A stretch of 64,000 nucleotides of DNA, taken from NCBI GenBank assembly GCA_029263895.1, contig JARIDO010000028.1, positions 45,086 to 109,085 on the forward strand. Reading direction: 5' to 3'. The DNA is from Sporosarcina sp. Its GTDB lineage: Bacteria; Bacillota; Bacilli; Bacillales_A; Planococcaceae. The notes under the pieces were generated by a model that was not told the DNA's origin, made no database searches, and worked only from the letters and a program-made list of their open reading frames with translations. The position numbers and the translations under genes are program-made. Of the stretch, positions 8,628 to 18,955 are shown in pieces (position 1 is the first letter of the stretch; each line of letters opens with the position of its first letter).

Positions 8628-11039
8628 TCAGTAAATGGATGTTGGATCTTTATCAACAGACATAATTAGACCGGATTTAATCCAATCTGTACGATAGTAT
8701 TTGATAAGTTGTTGTAAGACGTCCGAAAGCTTCGGTTCTTTTTTATATTTTAGCAGACATTGGTAACGATATCTATTATTCACACGGCTTATAGCAGACG
8801 CTGTAGGCCCTATAATAACAGTACTTGCAGACAAATTCTCTTTCAAAAAATGTGTCGCTTTTCCAGCAAAGTCTGCAACTTTTAAAAGATCTTCATGTGA
8901 AAACTGAACAAGCGTTATGAAATAGAAAGGTGGATAACCATATTGTTTTCGATTAGCCATCTCCATATTGTAAAACGGCTCAAACTGTTGCTCTTTAGCT
9001 AGTTCAATTGCATAGTGCTCTGGAGAATACGTCTGCATAAAAACTTCTCCTGTTAAGTCGTGGCGTCCAGCTCTACCACTCACTTGTGTCATCAGTTGAA
9101 ATGTTTTTTCCGCAGCTCTAAAATCGGCTAAATGAAGGGTGGTATCCGCAGCTAACACACCAACAAGCGTAATATTCGGGAAATCCAAACCTTTTGCAAT
9201 CATCTGTGTCCCTAACAGTATATCCGCTGCACCTTCGCTAAATTGTCGTAAAATCTTCTCATGAGAACCTTTTCTTCTTGTCGTATCTACGTCCATTCTT
9301 AGCACACGAGCAGTCGGAAATAGTTTCGCAATTTCTTCTTCTGCCTTTTGAGTACCTGTCCCAAAAAATCGAATGTGTTCACTTTCACATTGTGGACAAC
9401 AAAGTGGTACTCGCTCCTCGTGACCACAATAATGACATTTTAATCGTTCCTGTTGCCTATGGTACGTAAGTGATATATCACAGTTTGGACACTCAACTAC
9501 GGTTCCACAGTCCCTACATAAAACAAACGAAGAAAATCCACGTTTATTTAAAAATAATACCGTCTGTTCATTTTTTTCTATGCGGAGTCGAATTGCATCC
9601 GCTAATTCCACAGAAAACATAGAGCGATTTCCTTTTTTCAATTCCTCACGCATATCTACAATATGAACTGTAGGTAACTGCTGACTCTTAGGTCGTTTCG
9701 TTAATTTTAATAACGTATAGACACCTTTCCTTGCTCGGGCATATGTTTCCAATGATGGAGTGGCACTTCCTAAAACAACAGGGCATTTATAATAGGCTGC
9801 ACGTTGAATTGCAACATCTCTTGCATGATAGCGTGGAGTATCTTCTTGTTTATAGGTTGATTCATGCTCTTCATCAAGAATGATAATCCCTAAATTCTTA
9901 AATGGTGCAAAAACTGCAGAGCGAGCACCGACTACAACTTTCACTTCACCACGATGGATTTTACGCCATTCATCGTATTTTTCACCTACAGACAAACCGC
10001 TATGCAATACGGCAACAAGCGAGCCAAATCGTTCTTTAAAACGCGAAGTCATCTGCGGGGTAAGAGAAATCTCTGGAACAAGAACAATTGCTTCTTTCCC
10101 TTGAATCAATACATGATTGATGCTACGTAGATATACTTCTGTTTTACCACTACCTGTAATCCCATGTAATAGAAATGTTTCAGCCTGGTCACAATCCATA
10201 GACGTTGTAATTCGGTCATATGCGAATTGTTGTTCGTCCGTTAATTGGTCCGGAACTGACGTTTCCTGTAGACTTGGTCTGTCTGGCTCACGATATACTT
10301 CTGTATATTCTTCTCGTGCAGCCCCTTTTTCAATTACCGTTTTTAACACAGCAGTTTGTATTCCTGATTGCTCAAGTAGCGCTTTGGCAGTCATTGTACG
10401 TTCCGCATTCCCCAACATCCAATTTAGTAATTCAACTTGCTTTTTTGCATTTTTTTGAACCGACTGCAATATACTTTCTACATTTTTTTTCGATTCGATT
10501 GTAATCATGCGAACCTTTTTAACTGCTGTTTGCTGACTAATTGCTGTCTCAATTGAAATAACCCCTTGCTCAACGTAACGTTTTACAAGTGGTAATAAGT
10601 TAGCTTCAACTGCTTCTTTTAATGACAGTTGCTGCCTACCAGATAGTAACTGTTGAAATGATTCATCTGCAATTCGTTGCAAATCATTGATGATAATACT
10701 TTTCTCGTACTTCGCCCGCATTGCAGAAGGCAACATAACTTGTAATGTATCAATTTCATATGCGAGTGTTTCTTTAGCTAACCACTTAGAGAGCTCAAGT
10801 AATTCTTTTGAAATAACCGGTTCAACATCAATTAGTTCATCGATAGGCTTTATTTTCTTGATGCCAACTTCGCTTTCTTTTTTTAACGCAACGACATATC
10901 CTAATACTTTCCTCGGCCCAAATGGTACTTTGACGCGAACACCTGGAATAATAATAGATTCCATTGACAGAGGGATTAAGTAATCAAAAGGTCGATCAAT
11001 TGGATATGCAGCTACGTCTACAATCACTTCAGCGATCAT
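8628..11039 (-). CDS. priA: Primosomal protein N' (replication-restart helicase PriA)
   Basis: This 803-residue superfamily 2 DNA helicase reloads the replisome at stalled forks. An N-terminal DNA-binding domain precedes the helicase core with Walker A GITGSGKTEVYL and Walker B DEEH. A zinc-binding insert holds eight Cys (CRDCGTVVECPNC, CHYCGHEERVPLCCPQC). The motif V/VI region reads GTQMIAKGLDFPNITLVGVL and QVSGRAGR. ATG 11037-11039 overlaps the end of coaBC by 11 bases. Confidence 0.97.
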   Translation of the reverse strand: MIAEVIVDVAAYPIDRPFDYLIPLSMESIIIPGVRVKVPFGPRKVLGYVVALKKESEVGIKKIKPIDELIDVEPVISKELLELSKWLAKETLAYEIDTLQVMLPSAMRAKYEKSIIINDLQRIADESFQQLLSGRQQLSLKEAVEANLLPLVKRYVEQGVISIETAISQQTAVKKVRMITIESKKNVESILQSVQKNAKKQVELLNWMLGNAERTMTAKALLEQSGIQTAVLKTVIEKGAAREEYTEVYREPDRPSLQETSVPDQLTDEQQFAYDRITTSMDCDQAETFLLHGITGSGKTEVYLRSINHVLIQGKEAIVLVPEISLTPQMTSRFKERFGSLVAVLHSGLSVGEKYDEWRKIHRGEVKVVVGARSAVFAPFKNLGIIILDEEHESTYKQEDTPRYHARDVAIQRAAYYKCPVVLGSATPSLETYARARKGVYTLLKLTKRPKSQQLPTVHIVDMREELKKGNRSMFSVELADAIRLRIEKNEQTVLFLNKRGFSSFVLCRDCGTVVECPNCDISLTYHRQQERLKCHYCGHEERVPLCCPQCESEHIRFFGTGTQKAEEEIAKLFPTARVLRMDVDTTRRKGSHEKILRQFSEGAADILLGTQMIAKGLDFPNITLVGVLAADTTLHLADFRAAEKTFQLMTQVSGRAGRHDLTGEVFMQTYSPEHYAIELAKEQQFEPFYNMEMANRKQYGYPPFYFITLVQFSHEDLLKVADFAGKATHFLKENLSASTVIIGPTASAISRVNNRYRYQCLLKYKKEPKLSDVLQQLIKYYRTDWIKSGLIMSVDKDPTSIY

Positions 11040-12246
11040 TTAAAGAATCACTTTCTTCTATACATATTGTTTCCAATAGTTCATTCGCAAGTTTTTTCTT
11101 AGTCATCGCCGGAAACGGTCTGTTCAGCCCTTTACTTGATAATAGCGTCACAACATTTGAGTCGTTACCAAATCCCCCATCTGGGTCTGTTACATCATTT
11201 ACAATAATATAATCGAGATTCTTCCTCTCAATTTTCTCTTTACCATAGCGTATCGAATCTTGTGTTTCTGCTGCAAATCCAATTAAAAGTTGGCTTGTCT
11301 TTTTCGAACCTAGTACTTGTAAAATATCTGTTGTTCTTTCAAGTTCAATTTGCGAATCGCCTGTCTTCTTTTTCATTTTATGTAGTTGTACTTCTTTTGG
11401 TCGGTAATCAGCGACAGCAGCTGATTTAATGACAATTGAAGCATCTTCATAATGTGACAACACCGCTTGCAACATTTCGTCCGCACTTTCAACTTCGATT
11501 ACTGTCACGCCAATCGGCTTATCCAATTCAACAGGACCAGAAACTAGTACAGTTTCTGCGCCAAGCGCTTGTGCAGCTTGAGCCATTGCATAACCCATTT
11601 TGCCACTCGAAAAATTAGATACGTAACGGACCGGATCAATGCGTTCACGCGTTGGCCCAGCTGTAACGACTACTTTTTTCCCTTTTAGAGGGAAATATGT
11701 ATTTCTTTCAAAATGATTACTTATCAGATTCACAATTTTTTCTGGTTCTTCAAGTCTTCCCTTTCCAACGTAGCCACATGCCAAATAGCCTTCTGATGGT
11801 TCAATGAATTTGTAACCGTCTTGATCTAACGACTTAATGTTGCGAATAATCGCCTTATTTTCATACATATGTACATTCATTGCAGGGGCAATCCATATTT
11901 CGGACGTCGAAGCAAGTAACGTTGTCGTCACCATATCATCTGCAATTCCGTTCGCCAATTTACTAATAACATTCGCTGTAGCAGGGGCAACAATAACAAG
12001 ATCAGCCCAATCAGCAAGATCGATATGCGCGATGACACGTGAGTCTTTCTCATCAAACGTATCAAAAAAAACATCATTCCGTGATATCGCTTGAAACGTC
12101 AAGGGCGTCACAAACTCCATCGCTGATTTCGTCATAATGACTTTCACCTGCGCACCAGCTTGAGTTAATTTACTTACTAATGAAACTGATTTATAGACAG
12201 CAATTCCACCTGTTACACAGACTAGAATCTTTTGATTGTCCAACAT
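11029..12246 (-). CDS. coaBC: Bifunctional phosphopantothenoylcysteine decarboxylase/synthetase
   Basis: The 405-residue enzyme performs two steps of CoA synthesis. The N-terminal flavin-dependent CoaC half has VCVTGGIAVYK, the PAMNVHMYENKA motif and the substrate-flap cysteine ACGYVGKGRLEEPE. The C-terminal CoaB half begins near residue 185 with VVTAGPTRERIDPVRYVSNF and includes AVADYRPK and the KMKKK lysines. A hairpin at 12272-12303 separates it from rpoZ and may reduce read-through into coaBC. Confidence 0.96.
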   Translation of the reverse strand: MLDNQKILVCVTGGIAVYKSVSLVSKLTQAGAQVKVIMTKSAMEFVTPLTFQAISRNDVFFDTFDEKDSRVIAHIDLADWADLVIVAPATANVISKLANGIADDMVTTTLLASTSEIWIAPAMNVHMYENKAIIRNIKSLDQDGYKFIEPSEGYLACGYVGKGRLEEPEKIVNLISNHFERNTYFPLKGKKVVVTAGPTRERIDPVRYVSNFSSGKMGYAMAQAAQALGAETVLVSGPVELDKPIGVTVIEVESADEMLQAVLSHYEDASIVIKSAAVADYRPKEVQLHKMKKKTGDSQIELERTTDILQVLGSKKTSQLLIGFAAETQDSIRYGKEKIERKNLDYIIVNDVTDPDGGFGNDSNVVTLLSSKGLNRPFPAMTKKKLANELLETICIEESDSLNDR

Positions 12247-12271
12247 GATTTTCCCCCTTTTGAAATAACAA

Positions 12272-12303
12272 ACTCCCTAAGAAAAACGCTTTTCTAAGGG
12301 AGT
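12272..12303 (-). terminator. Possible intra-operon terminator/attenuator between rpoZ and coaBC
   Basis: On the minus strand ACTCCCTTAGAAAA pairs with TTTTTCTTAGGGAGT around a GCG loop. A weak T-rich stretch follows. Its place inside an otherwise tight operon suggests partial termination or RNA processing rather than an operon end. Confidence 0.55.
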
Positions 12304-12341
12304 GTCTAACTGACCTATTTTAAGATGTTGCATAGAGTAGC

Positions 12342-12566
12342 TTATACTTCGTCTTCATAGATGATTGACTCATCTGTTTTCGTTTTACCAAGTGCACCTG
12401 CAGCTACTTCTTCTAATGCTTTCCCTACATTTTTATGGGATTTGTATGATGCTAACAAATGCGTCTTTTCCTCTTGCATTTCACGCGCCCGTTTTGAAGC
12501 AAGGGTTACAAGTGTGTACTTAGAATCAATTTTCTCTTTCAACGAATCAATGGATGGTGTCAACAT
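12342..12566 (-). CDS. rpoZ: DNA-directed RNA polymerase omega subunit
   Basis: The 74-residue protein begins MLTPSIDSLKEKIDSKYTLVTLASKRAREM and ends with an acidic tail. It matches the omega subunit, which helps assemble the beta-prime subunit of RNA polymerase; the KYTLVTLASKRAR core is diagnostic. It starts four bases after the gmk stop, the gmk-rpoZ pairing seen across Firmicutes. Confidence 0.95.
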   Translation of the reverse strand: MLTPSIDSLKEKIDSKYTLVTLASKRAREMQEEKTHLLASYKSHKNVGKALEEVAAGALGKTKTDESIIYEDEV

Positions 12567-12570
12567 AATA

Positions 12571-13200
<630 letters not shown>

Positions 13201-13227
13201 CTATCTTTTCTGTTTATAAAGTTGCTA

Positions 13228-13267
13228 TGGACATCCGATAGTGTCCAATTGTTGTTATTGATAACAA
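13228..13267. promoter_or_regulatory. Two adjacent palindromes in the gmk/rqcH divergent promoter region
   Basis: TGGACA and TGTCCA (13228-13233 and 13242-13247) form a perfect inverted repeat with an eight-base spacer. Five bases on, TTGTTAT-TG-ATAACAA (13252-13267) is a second one with seven-base arms. Both lie between divergent genes and overlap a probable -35 element of rqcH (TTGATA at 13258-13263). They could be operator sites; no binding protein is assigned. Confidence 0.4.
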
Positions 13268-13286
13268 TCTGTTCTTATTATACCAT
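13258..13286 (+). promoter_or_regulatory. Putative rqcH promoter
   Basis: TTGATA (13258-13263) and TACCAT (13281-13286) are separated by 17 bases, about 55 bases before the rqcH start. The -10 element is imperfect; a second TAAAAT lies nearer the gene. Confidence 0.35.
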
Positions 13287-13340
13287 ATCAATCGCTTCTA
13301 GTGCTAAAATAGGTAAAAACGAATTGAAAGAGGAATCCTT

Positions 13341-15035
13341 ATGGCATTTGATGGTTTATTTACAACGGCAATGGTAAAGGAACTTCAAGTTTTAACAAAT
13401 GGAAGAATTTCGAAGATCCATCAGCCGAATACACAAGAAATTGTTTTACTAATACGCGCAGATGGTAAAAACCATAAACTTTTACTGTCAATTCACCCGG
13501 CATATTCAAGAGTTCAACTAACAGAAGAAACAATTACGAATCCTTCTGAACCACCGATGTTTTGCATGGTCCTTCGGAAACATCTTGAAGGCGGAACAAT
13601 CGTTTCCATAAACCAAGTTGGAATGGATCGTGTCATTTCGATAGACGTACGCGCAAAAAACGAACTCGGCGATGACATCAGCCGTAGAATCTACATCGAG
13701 ATTATGGGTAGACATAGTAATCTACTACTCATTGACCCTGACCGCAATGTCATTATTGATAGCATGAAGCATCTCCCACCATCTGTTAATAGTTATCGTA
13801 CAGTAATGCCTGGTCAACCTTATATTCCTGCTCCTCCTCAACATAAAATAGATCCATTTACTCTGACAGAGGAAGCATTTACTGAACTCCAAAAAAACTG
13901 GCACAACGAGCAAGACATAATCCAATCATTAACTGGATTCTCAAAAGTCACGGCACAAGAACTTCTATTTAGAATAACAACGAATACTAAAGAGAAACCG
14001 TTTCAAGTGTTTACAGACTTTTTAGCATCTTTTAAGGATGACCATTCCACACCAAACATTTCTGAAGTCGATCAAAAAACAATCTTCTCTGCAACTTCTT
14101 TAACTTACACTAATAGAACTGTCGCAAGATTTGAAACACTGGCACTACTTCTTGATAAAGTCTATTTTGCACGCGCTGAGAGAGAGCGGGTAAAATCCCA
14201 AGCAGCTGATTTAGAACGATGGTTAGACAATGAAATTGCCAAACTCAATCTCAAAACAAAGAAACTAATAAAGGAACGTGAAACTGCTGAAAAACTAGAC
14301 ACTCTTCGTCTATATGGAGAACTGTTAACCGCAAACCTTCATACAGTAAAAAAAGGAAACAAAGAGGCTATTGTCGCTAACTATTACGAAGAAGGTACAA
14401 CTGTGACGATTCCCCTTGACCCTAGAAAGTCTCCGAATGATAACGCACAGCGCTACTATTCTAGGTATGCAAAGGCAAAAACAGCACTAATTATGTTAGC
14501 GCAACAACTGGACAAAGCAAATGAAGACATTACTTATTTCGAGATGATTAAGCAACAAGTCATGCAAGCATCACCAACTGATATCGAAGAAATACGTGAA
14601 GAACTTGCTGATTTGGGCTATTTAAAAGCACGAAGAGTGAAAAAGAAAAGTAAATCTAAAAAACCTGTACCAGAATCGTACCGCTCATCTGCTGGTATTA
14701 AAATTTCAGTAGGTAAAAATAACAAGCAAAATGATTATCTTACGTTTAAAATTGCGGCACGAAATGAAGTATGGTTACACACGAAAGACATCCCAGGTTC
14801 TCACGTTGTTATTCACTCAGACTCTCCTGATGAAAAAACAATTAAAGAAGCCGCAATACTATCATCTTATTTTAGCAAAGCTCGTGGTTCAACTTCAGTA
14901 CCTGTGGACTATACGCAAATCCGTCATGTGAAAAAGCCAAATGGTTCAAAACCTGGTTTCGTCATTTATTTTGAGCAAAAAACGTTATTTGTAACACCCG
15001 ACGAAGATGTCGTCCGCAAATTAAAACATCTGTAA
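13341..15035 (+). CDS. rqcH: Ribosome quality-control factor RqcH (NFACT, Rqc2 homologue)
   Basis: The 564-residue NFACT protein binds obstructed 50S-peptidyl-tRNA complexes and adds C-terminal alanine tails. NFACT-N is about residues 1-190, helix-hairpin-helix and coiled-coil regions span about 190-430 (LERWLDNEIAKLNLKTKKLIKERET). The NFACT-R domain at about 450-560 reads ARNEVWLHTKDIPGSHVVI. ATG 13341 has AGAGGA upstream. It matches B. subtilis YloA and its older label as a fibronectin-binding protein. It stands alone, divergent from gmk, and ends in a strong terminator. Confidence 0.95.
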   Translation: MAFDGLFTTAMVKELQVLTNGRISKIHQPNTQEIVLLIRADGKNHKLLLSIHPAYSRVQLTEETITNPSEPPMFCMVLRKHLEGGTIVSINQVGMDRVISIDVRAKNELGDDISRRIYIEIMGRHSNLLLIDPDRNVIIDSMKHLPPSVNSYRTVMPGQPYIPAPPQHKIDPFTLTEEAFTELQKNWHNEQDIIQSLTGFSKVTAQELLFRITTNTKEKPFQVFTDFLASFKDDHSTPNISEVDQKTIFSATSLTYTNRTVARFETLALLLDKVYFARAERERVKSQAADLERWLDNEIAKLNLKTKKLIKERETAEKLDTLRLYGELLTANLHTVKKGNKEAIVANYYEEGTTVTIPLDPRKSPNDNAQRYYSRYAKAKTALIMLAQQLDKANEDITYFEMIKQQVMQASPTDIEEIREELADLGYLKARRVKKKSKSKKPVPESYRSSAGIKISVGKNNKQNDYLTFKIAARNEVWLHTKDIPGSHVVIHSDSPDEKTIKEAAILSSYFSKARGSTSVPVDYTQIRHVKKPNGSKPGFVIYFEQKTLFVTPDEDVVRKLKHL

Positions 15036-15063
15036 TCAAAGCATTAAATATATTTACCAGCAT

Positions 15064-15108
15064 AAACTGAAATCATCCAATTTAACTTAGGATGATTTCA
15101 GTTTTTTT
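15064..15108 (+). terminator. rqcH terminator
   Basis: AAACTGAAATCATCC (15064-15078) pairs perfectly with GGATGATTTCAGTTT (15090-15104) and is followed by a run of T, 28 bases after the rqcH stop. Confidence 0.9.
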
Positions 15109-15266
15109 ATATTAAAGTCATTACACAAAATATCCTAATTTACAAAGTGGTATTATTTTTTATTATTCCGGAATTGTATTTTACTGACATTTTAAAATTA
15201 ACCTTTTAACAAAAAATGAATAAAAGTGTTGGCGTTTAGTACACTAAATTGTTTTATATGAAAAAC

Positions 15267-15284
15267 TGAATGAATATCCATTCA
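15267..15284. promoter_or_regulatory. FadR-like palindromic operator upstream of MMPL gene
   Basis: TGAATGAATATCCATTCA is an inverted repeat (TGAATG/CATTCA). It differs at one position from the B. subtilis FadR box as I recall it (TGAATGANTANTCATTCA). It lies 63 bases upstream of the best -35 element, in the long 440-base region between rqcH and the transporter, where no coding sequence was found. A TetR-family regulator is the likely ligand. Confidence 0.45.
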
Positions 15285-15346
15285 TATTGTAATAATACTA
15301 TTCCAAAATATCGTAATTTAAAAATTCAAAAGATTCAAAAATATAG

Positions 15347-15375
15347 TTGACAAGCTGTTTTTAATCGAATATAGT
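15347..15375 (+). promoter_or_regulatory. Strong sigma-A promoter of MMPL gene
   Basis: A consensus TTGACA (15347-15352) and TATAGT (15370-15375) are separated by 17 bases, about 100 bases upstream of the start codon. The leader contains a second Shine-Dalgarno-like AAAGGAGGG (15402-15410) without a convincing frame behind it. Confidence 0.75.
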
Positions 15376-15475
15376 CTTGTTTAATAGTGACTACACTATA
15401 AAAAGGAGGGACACATCACTTCATTTGAGCTAAATTATTATTATTCCAATAACTTTTAAAAGGGGAATGTAGAAG

Positions 15476-18400
15476 ATGAATTGGCTAATTAAATACAAGT
15501 GGATGATCCTTATTGGCTGGATTGGGGTATCGGCAGTATTTTTCACATTTTTACCTAGTCTGTCTTCGGTTGTAAATGAACAGACGGCATCATCCATCCC
15601 AAGCACTTATTCATCTCAAGTTGCTGAAAAGGTCCTTCAAGATGTAAGCGTTTCCGAAGGAACAGACGACCAATTAGATGTGGCAATGCTGTTCCATCAA
15701 AAAGACGGACTATCAACGCAGGAATTGTCAGAAGCTCAAATAGCCATTGATTTATTAACAGAGAAAAAAGAAGCACTCGGCATTGAGAGCATTCTTACAC
15801 ATTTTGAAGATGAGATGTACAAACCTATTCTCGTATCAGAAGATAGCGAAAGCGTGTTAGCTATGATTACGATTGAGAAAAAAGGTCGAACAGCAACAAC
15901 GATTTCAAATCAGCTATCCCAAGTCACTCAATCTGCTGGAGTAGAGCATTACTATACAAGTTCTCCAATGATTGAAGAAGAATTTTCACAACAAGTCACG
16001 AGTAAGGTCAAAACTGTCTTAATTATTGGTTTAATCATTCTACTCGTTGCATTAGTTGTATTTTATCGTTCAATTGTAACTCCACTCGTTATCTTACTAT
16101 CTATTGGATTAAGCGCTTTGGTTGCAGAACGTGTTTATGCTTCACTTGCTAAAGCATTCTCACTTCCAGTGAATATGTTCAGTTTTTACTTATTACTAGC
16201 TATTACATTGGTTGCGGGCATTCTCTATGCCAACATTCTTTTCAAAAAAATTAAAACATATTCCCTGCATAATCGCGGTGAACGATCTGGACTGAATGAC
16301 CGTTATTTTCATTCTTCATTCAAATCAATTGTTATTACAGGCGTTTCACTAGCAGTTGCTTTTTCAACTGTGCTATTAAGTAAATTTGTTTTCTATCAAA
16401 CATTTGCAATTGCAGCAGTTGGAATGATTATGATTACATTGGTCGTTGTAACATTTATGCCAGCATTGGGTGCCGTTTTTGGTAGCTTTCTGTTTTGGCC
16501 ATATATGAATAGAAGCAGTTCAGTGTCACCATTTTTAGCTACTTCCGGATTTTCGTATAGACGACCGTTCATCGTTCTATTCATCACTTTGTTAGTCATA
16601 TCTCCAATTCTTTGGTCAGTTGATCGGGCTTATTCTTATAACCCATTACTGGGTGCTTCCGATGACCGACCAGCGATAAAGGGTTATAACTTAATCGCGG
16701 ATTCATTCGGACCTGGAAAATCTGTTCCCGTTCAAGTCGTCGTTAAAAACGATGAAAAAATGGACAGTTTACAATATCTAACACTCATCGAACAAATGAG
16801 TAGACAAATAACTGAGTTACCTGGTGTTAAAGAAGTTCGAAGTGCTTCTCGTCCATTCGGTCAGGAGATTCCAGACTTCTTAGTATCTAATCAAGTAACG
16901 ACATTGTCTGACGGACTAACAAAAGGGAAAGATGGGATTCAACAAATTAGCGACGGTTTGTCTGGTGCAGTGGAGTCCATTGAAGGTTCAGCTCCCTCAT
17001 TAGAAGCTGCAGGAGACGGCGTCAATCGTCTTATTGAAGGAACGTCTAAATTGCAAAATGGAGTCACTGACTTAGGCGCTGGCGTTGGGAAAATTGCCAA
17101 CGGTTTACAAGACGCCTCTAAAGGTGCAGGTGCACTAAAAGCAGGTGCAGATTCTGCAGTGAGTAATACACAAAAACTTGTCAATGGGAGTAAACAATTA
17201 CAAGATGGTTATCAAAGAGTTGAACAGGGTCTGACACCATTACAAGGCGGTGTTGGCCAACTTCAAGCCGGTGTTGGAAAACTTCACAGCGGAATAAATG
17301 ATGGCCTTGGTCAATTTAAAGGCGGCGTCGGGAAACTCCAAGCCGGCACGGGAAAATTAACTGCCGGAATGGATGATATGAAAGGAAAAGTTACTGCTGG
17401 ATCGGATGGCTTGTCTGCTGGTCTTGGTGGTGTAGATCAATTATTAGATGGTATGGCAGCTACGACACCTGGTCTTGGTGCGAATCCTTATTATTTACGA
17501 GCAAAAGGTGCAGTAGATCAATTACAAACAAGTATGGGGAATTTCAAAGCACAAGTTAATGGTGGCGTTGATAATCTAAAAGTTGGAGTCGGTGGATTAA
17601 ACGGCGGACTCGATCAACTAAATACTGGCTTCAATCAAATGAGCGCACAAATCAACTCTGCTGATCCAAACAACCCTGGTATTCCTGTCATTATCGGTGG
17701 ATTAAAAAAAGTAGACGGTGGACTTAATCAATTAGCCGCTGGTGTGGGAGAAGCCAATAGAAACTTTGGTGAGGTTGTCATTGGACAACAAAAACTTGCT
17801 AAAGGACTTGGAACATTATCAGGTGGATTAGGCGAATTGAAATCAGGAATTGGTCGAGCAGCTGATGGTCAACAACTTGTACTTAAAAATATACCAAAGC
17901 TCTCCGCTGGACTTGGTCAACTTGGCGATGGACATCATCAGTTAAAAGATGGCTTTTCGTCAATTGGCGACAAAATGGGCGAACTTGGAACAGGTCTAGG
18001 TACAGGTGTCGATGGCTTAAATCAAGTATCAACTGGACTTACTGACGCAGTTAGTTATTTACAAAGTTTGTCTCAAACACCAAAGGCACAAACAGCAGGA
18101 TGGTACATTCCACAAGATGTCATTGAAAGTGAAACGTTTGAGCGGGTATTTGACACGTACCTGTCGGCTGATCGAAAAGTATTTACAATGGAAGTAATTC
18201 TTGACCACGATGCTTTCTCAAGTGAAGCCATTGAGACACGTGACGATATTCAATCAATCGTCTCAAATGTCTCAAATGGAACACCTTTAGAAAATGCCGT
18301 GTTGTCAATAGCCGGTAATACAAGTGTTTCTGCCGATACAGCAGCGCTTGCAAATGATCAATTACTACCGACTGCATTATTGCTACTTTTCGTTTTACTA

Positions 18401-18862
18401 ATCATGCTCATCATCTTAACAAAGTCTGTAACCGGTGCATTTAGTTCTGTGTTAACAACTGCACTTGTGACGTTTGTTAGTATCTCAGTTGCACATGTAT
18501 TATTTAACCCAATTGTTGGGGGCGTGCCACTATTCGTTTTCATGATTATGGTTCCAATATTAACAATTACGACGGTTAACTATCTAATTGCACTTCAAGA
18601 AAGTGATGTACTTGAAAGCGAATTTTTACAAAGTGGATTCGCAAAATCACTGTCACTTGTTGCAATGGGATTATTTACAATCACTTTACTATTCTCTGGT
18701 GTCGTTGCTTTACAGCAAGGGGCAGCTATCGTGTTAATTGCTACTGCTCTATGTGCACTATTCGTCATTCCTTTATGGCTCCCGGCGATGACGCGCCTGT
18801 TCGGATTTGGAACGAATAATTCAACTCAAACAGCGTCAAAATTGGATAGTCATACAATCTAA
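15476..18862 (+). CDS. MMPL-family (RND-like) transporter with heptad-repeat ectodomain
   Basis: The 1128-residue membrane protein opens with a signal-anchor span (about 8-28), an extracytoplasmic porter domain (about 30-180) and a first cluster of helices (about 183-385). A long extracellular region with many L-x-x-G heptads (about 475-860, e.g. LQDGYQRVEQGL, LKSGIGRAADG) precedes a second ectodomain and a C-terminal helix cluster (about 965-1110). The two clusters fit MMPL/RND exporters such as B. subtilis YdgH; the heptads are the type seen in YhgE/Pip proteins. The substrate is unknown; lipids or envelope stress are possible. AAAGGGG precedes ATG 15476. It is monocistronic and flanked by terminators. 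Confidence 0.85.
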   Translation: MNWLIKYKWMILIGWIGVSAVFFTFLPSLSSVVNEQTASSIPSTYSSQVAEKVLQDVSVSEGTDDQLDVAMLFHQKDGLSTQELSEAQIAIDLLTEKKEALGIESILTHFEDEMYKPILVSEDSESVLAMITIEKKGRTATTISNQLSQVTQSAGVEHYYTSSPMIEEEFSQQVTSKVKTVLIIGLIILLVALVVFYRSIVTPLVILLSIGLSALVAERVYASLAKAFSLPVNMFSFYLLLAITLVAGILYANILFKKIKTYSLHNRGERSGLNDRYFHSSFKSIVITGVSLAVAFSTVLLSKFVFYQTFAIAAVGMIMITLVVVTFMPALGAVFGSFLFWPYMNRSSSVSPFLATSGFSYRRPFIVLFITLLVISPILWSVDRAYSYNPLLGASDDRPAIKGYNLIADSFGPGKSVPVQVVVKNDEKMDSLQYLTLIEQMSRQITELPGVKEVRSASRPFGQEIPDFLVSNQVTTLSDGLTKGKDGIQQISDGLSGAVESIEGSAPSLEAAGDGVNRLIEGTSKLQNGVTDLGAGVGKIANGLQDASKGAGALKAGADSAVSNTQKLVNGSKQLQDGYQRVEQGLTPLQGGVGQLQAGVGKLHSGINDGLGQFKGGVGKLQAGTGKLTAGMDDMKGKVTAGSDGLSAGLGGVDQLLDGMAATTPGLGANPYYLRAKGAVDQLQTSMGNFKAQVNGGVDNLKVGVGGLNGGLDQLNTGFNQMSAQINSADPNNPGIPVIIGGLKKVDGGLNQLAAGVGEANRNFGEVVIGQQKLAKGLGTLSGGLGELKSGIGRAADGQQLVLKNIPKLSAGLGQLGDGHHQLKDGFSSIGDKMGELGTGLGTGVDGLNQVSTGLTDAVSYLQSLSQTPKAQTAGWYIPQDVIESETFERVFDTYLSADRKVFTMEVILDHDAFSSEAIETRDDIQSIVSNVSNGTPLENAVLSIAGNTSVSADTAALANDQLLPTALLLLFVLLIMLIILTKSVTGAFSSVLTTALVTFVSISVAHVLFNPIVGGVPLFVFMIMVPILTITTVNYLIALQESDVLESEFLQSGFAKSLSLVAMGLFTITLLFSGVVALQQGAAIVLIATALCALFVIPLWLPAMTRLFGFGTNNSTQTASKLDSHTI

Positions 18863-18876
18863 TACGCCAACACCTT

Positions 18877-18915
18877 AAAGAGACTACAGTCCAATGGACT
18901 GTAGTCTCTTTTTCT
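18877..18915 (+). terminator. Terminator between MMPL gene and pyrE (convergent)
   Basis: AGAGACTACAGTCC and GGACTGTAGTCTCT pair perfectly around AAT and are followed by TTTTTCT on the plus strand. A-rich sequence on the other side may also serve the pyr operon end. Confidence 0.9.
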
Positions 18916-18955
18916 AACAAACCTATTTCGTGATTACTACAAATTAATCCAACAT

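Noticed and set aside
15402..15433. Leader peptide after the AAAGGAGGG in the MMPL gene leader
   Set aside because: The only start is TTG followed by one codon and TAA, with spacing of about 16 bases; not convincing as a gene.
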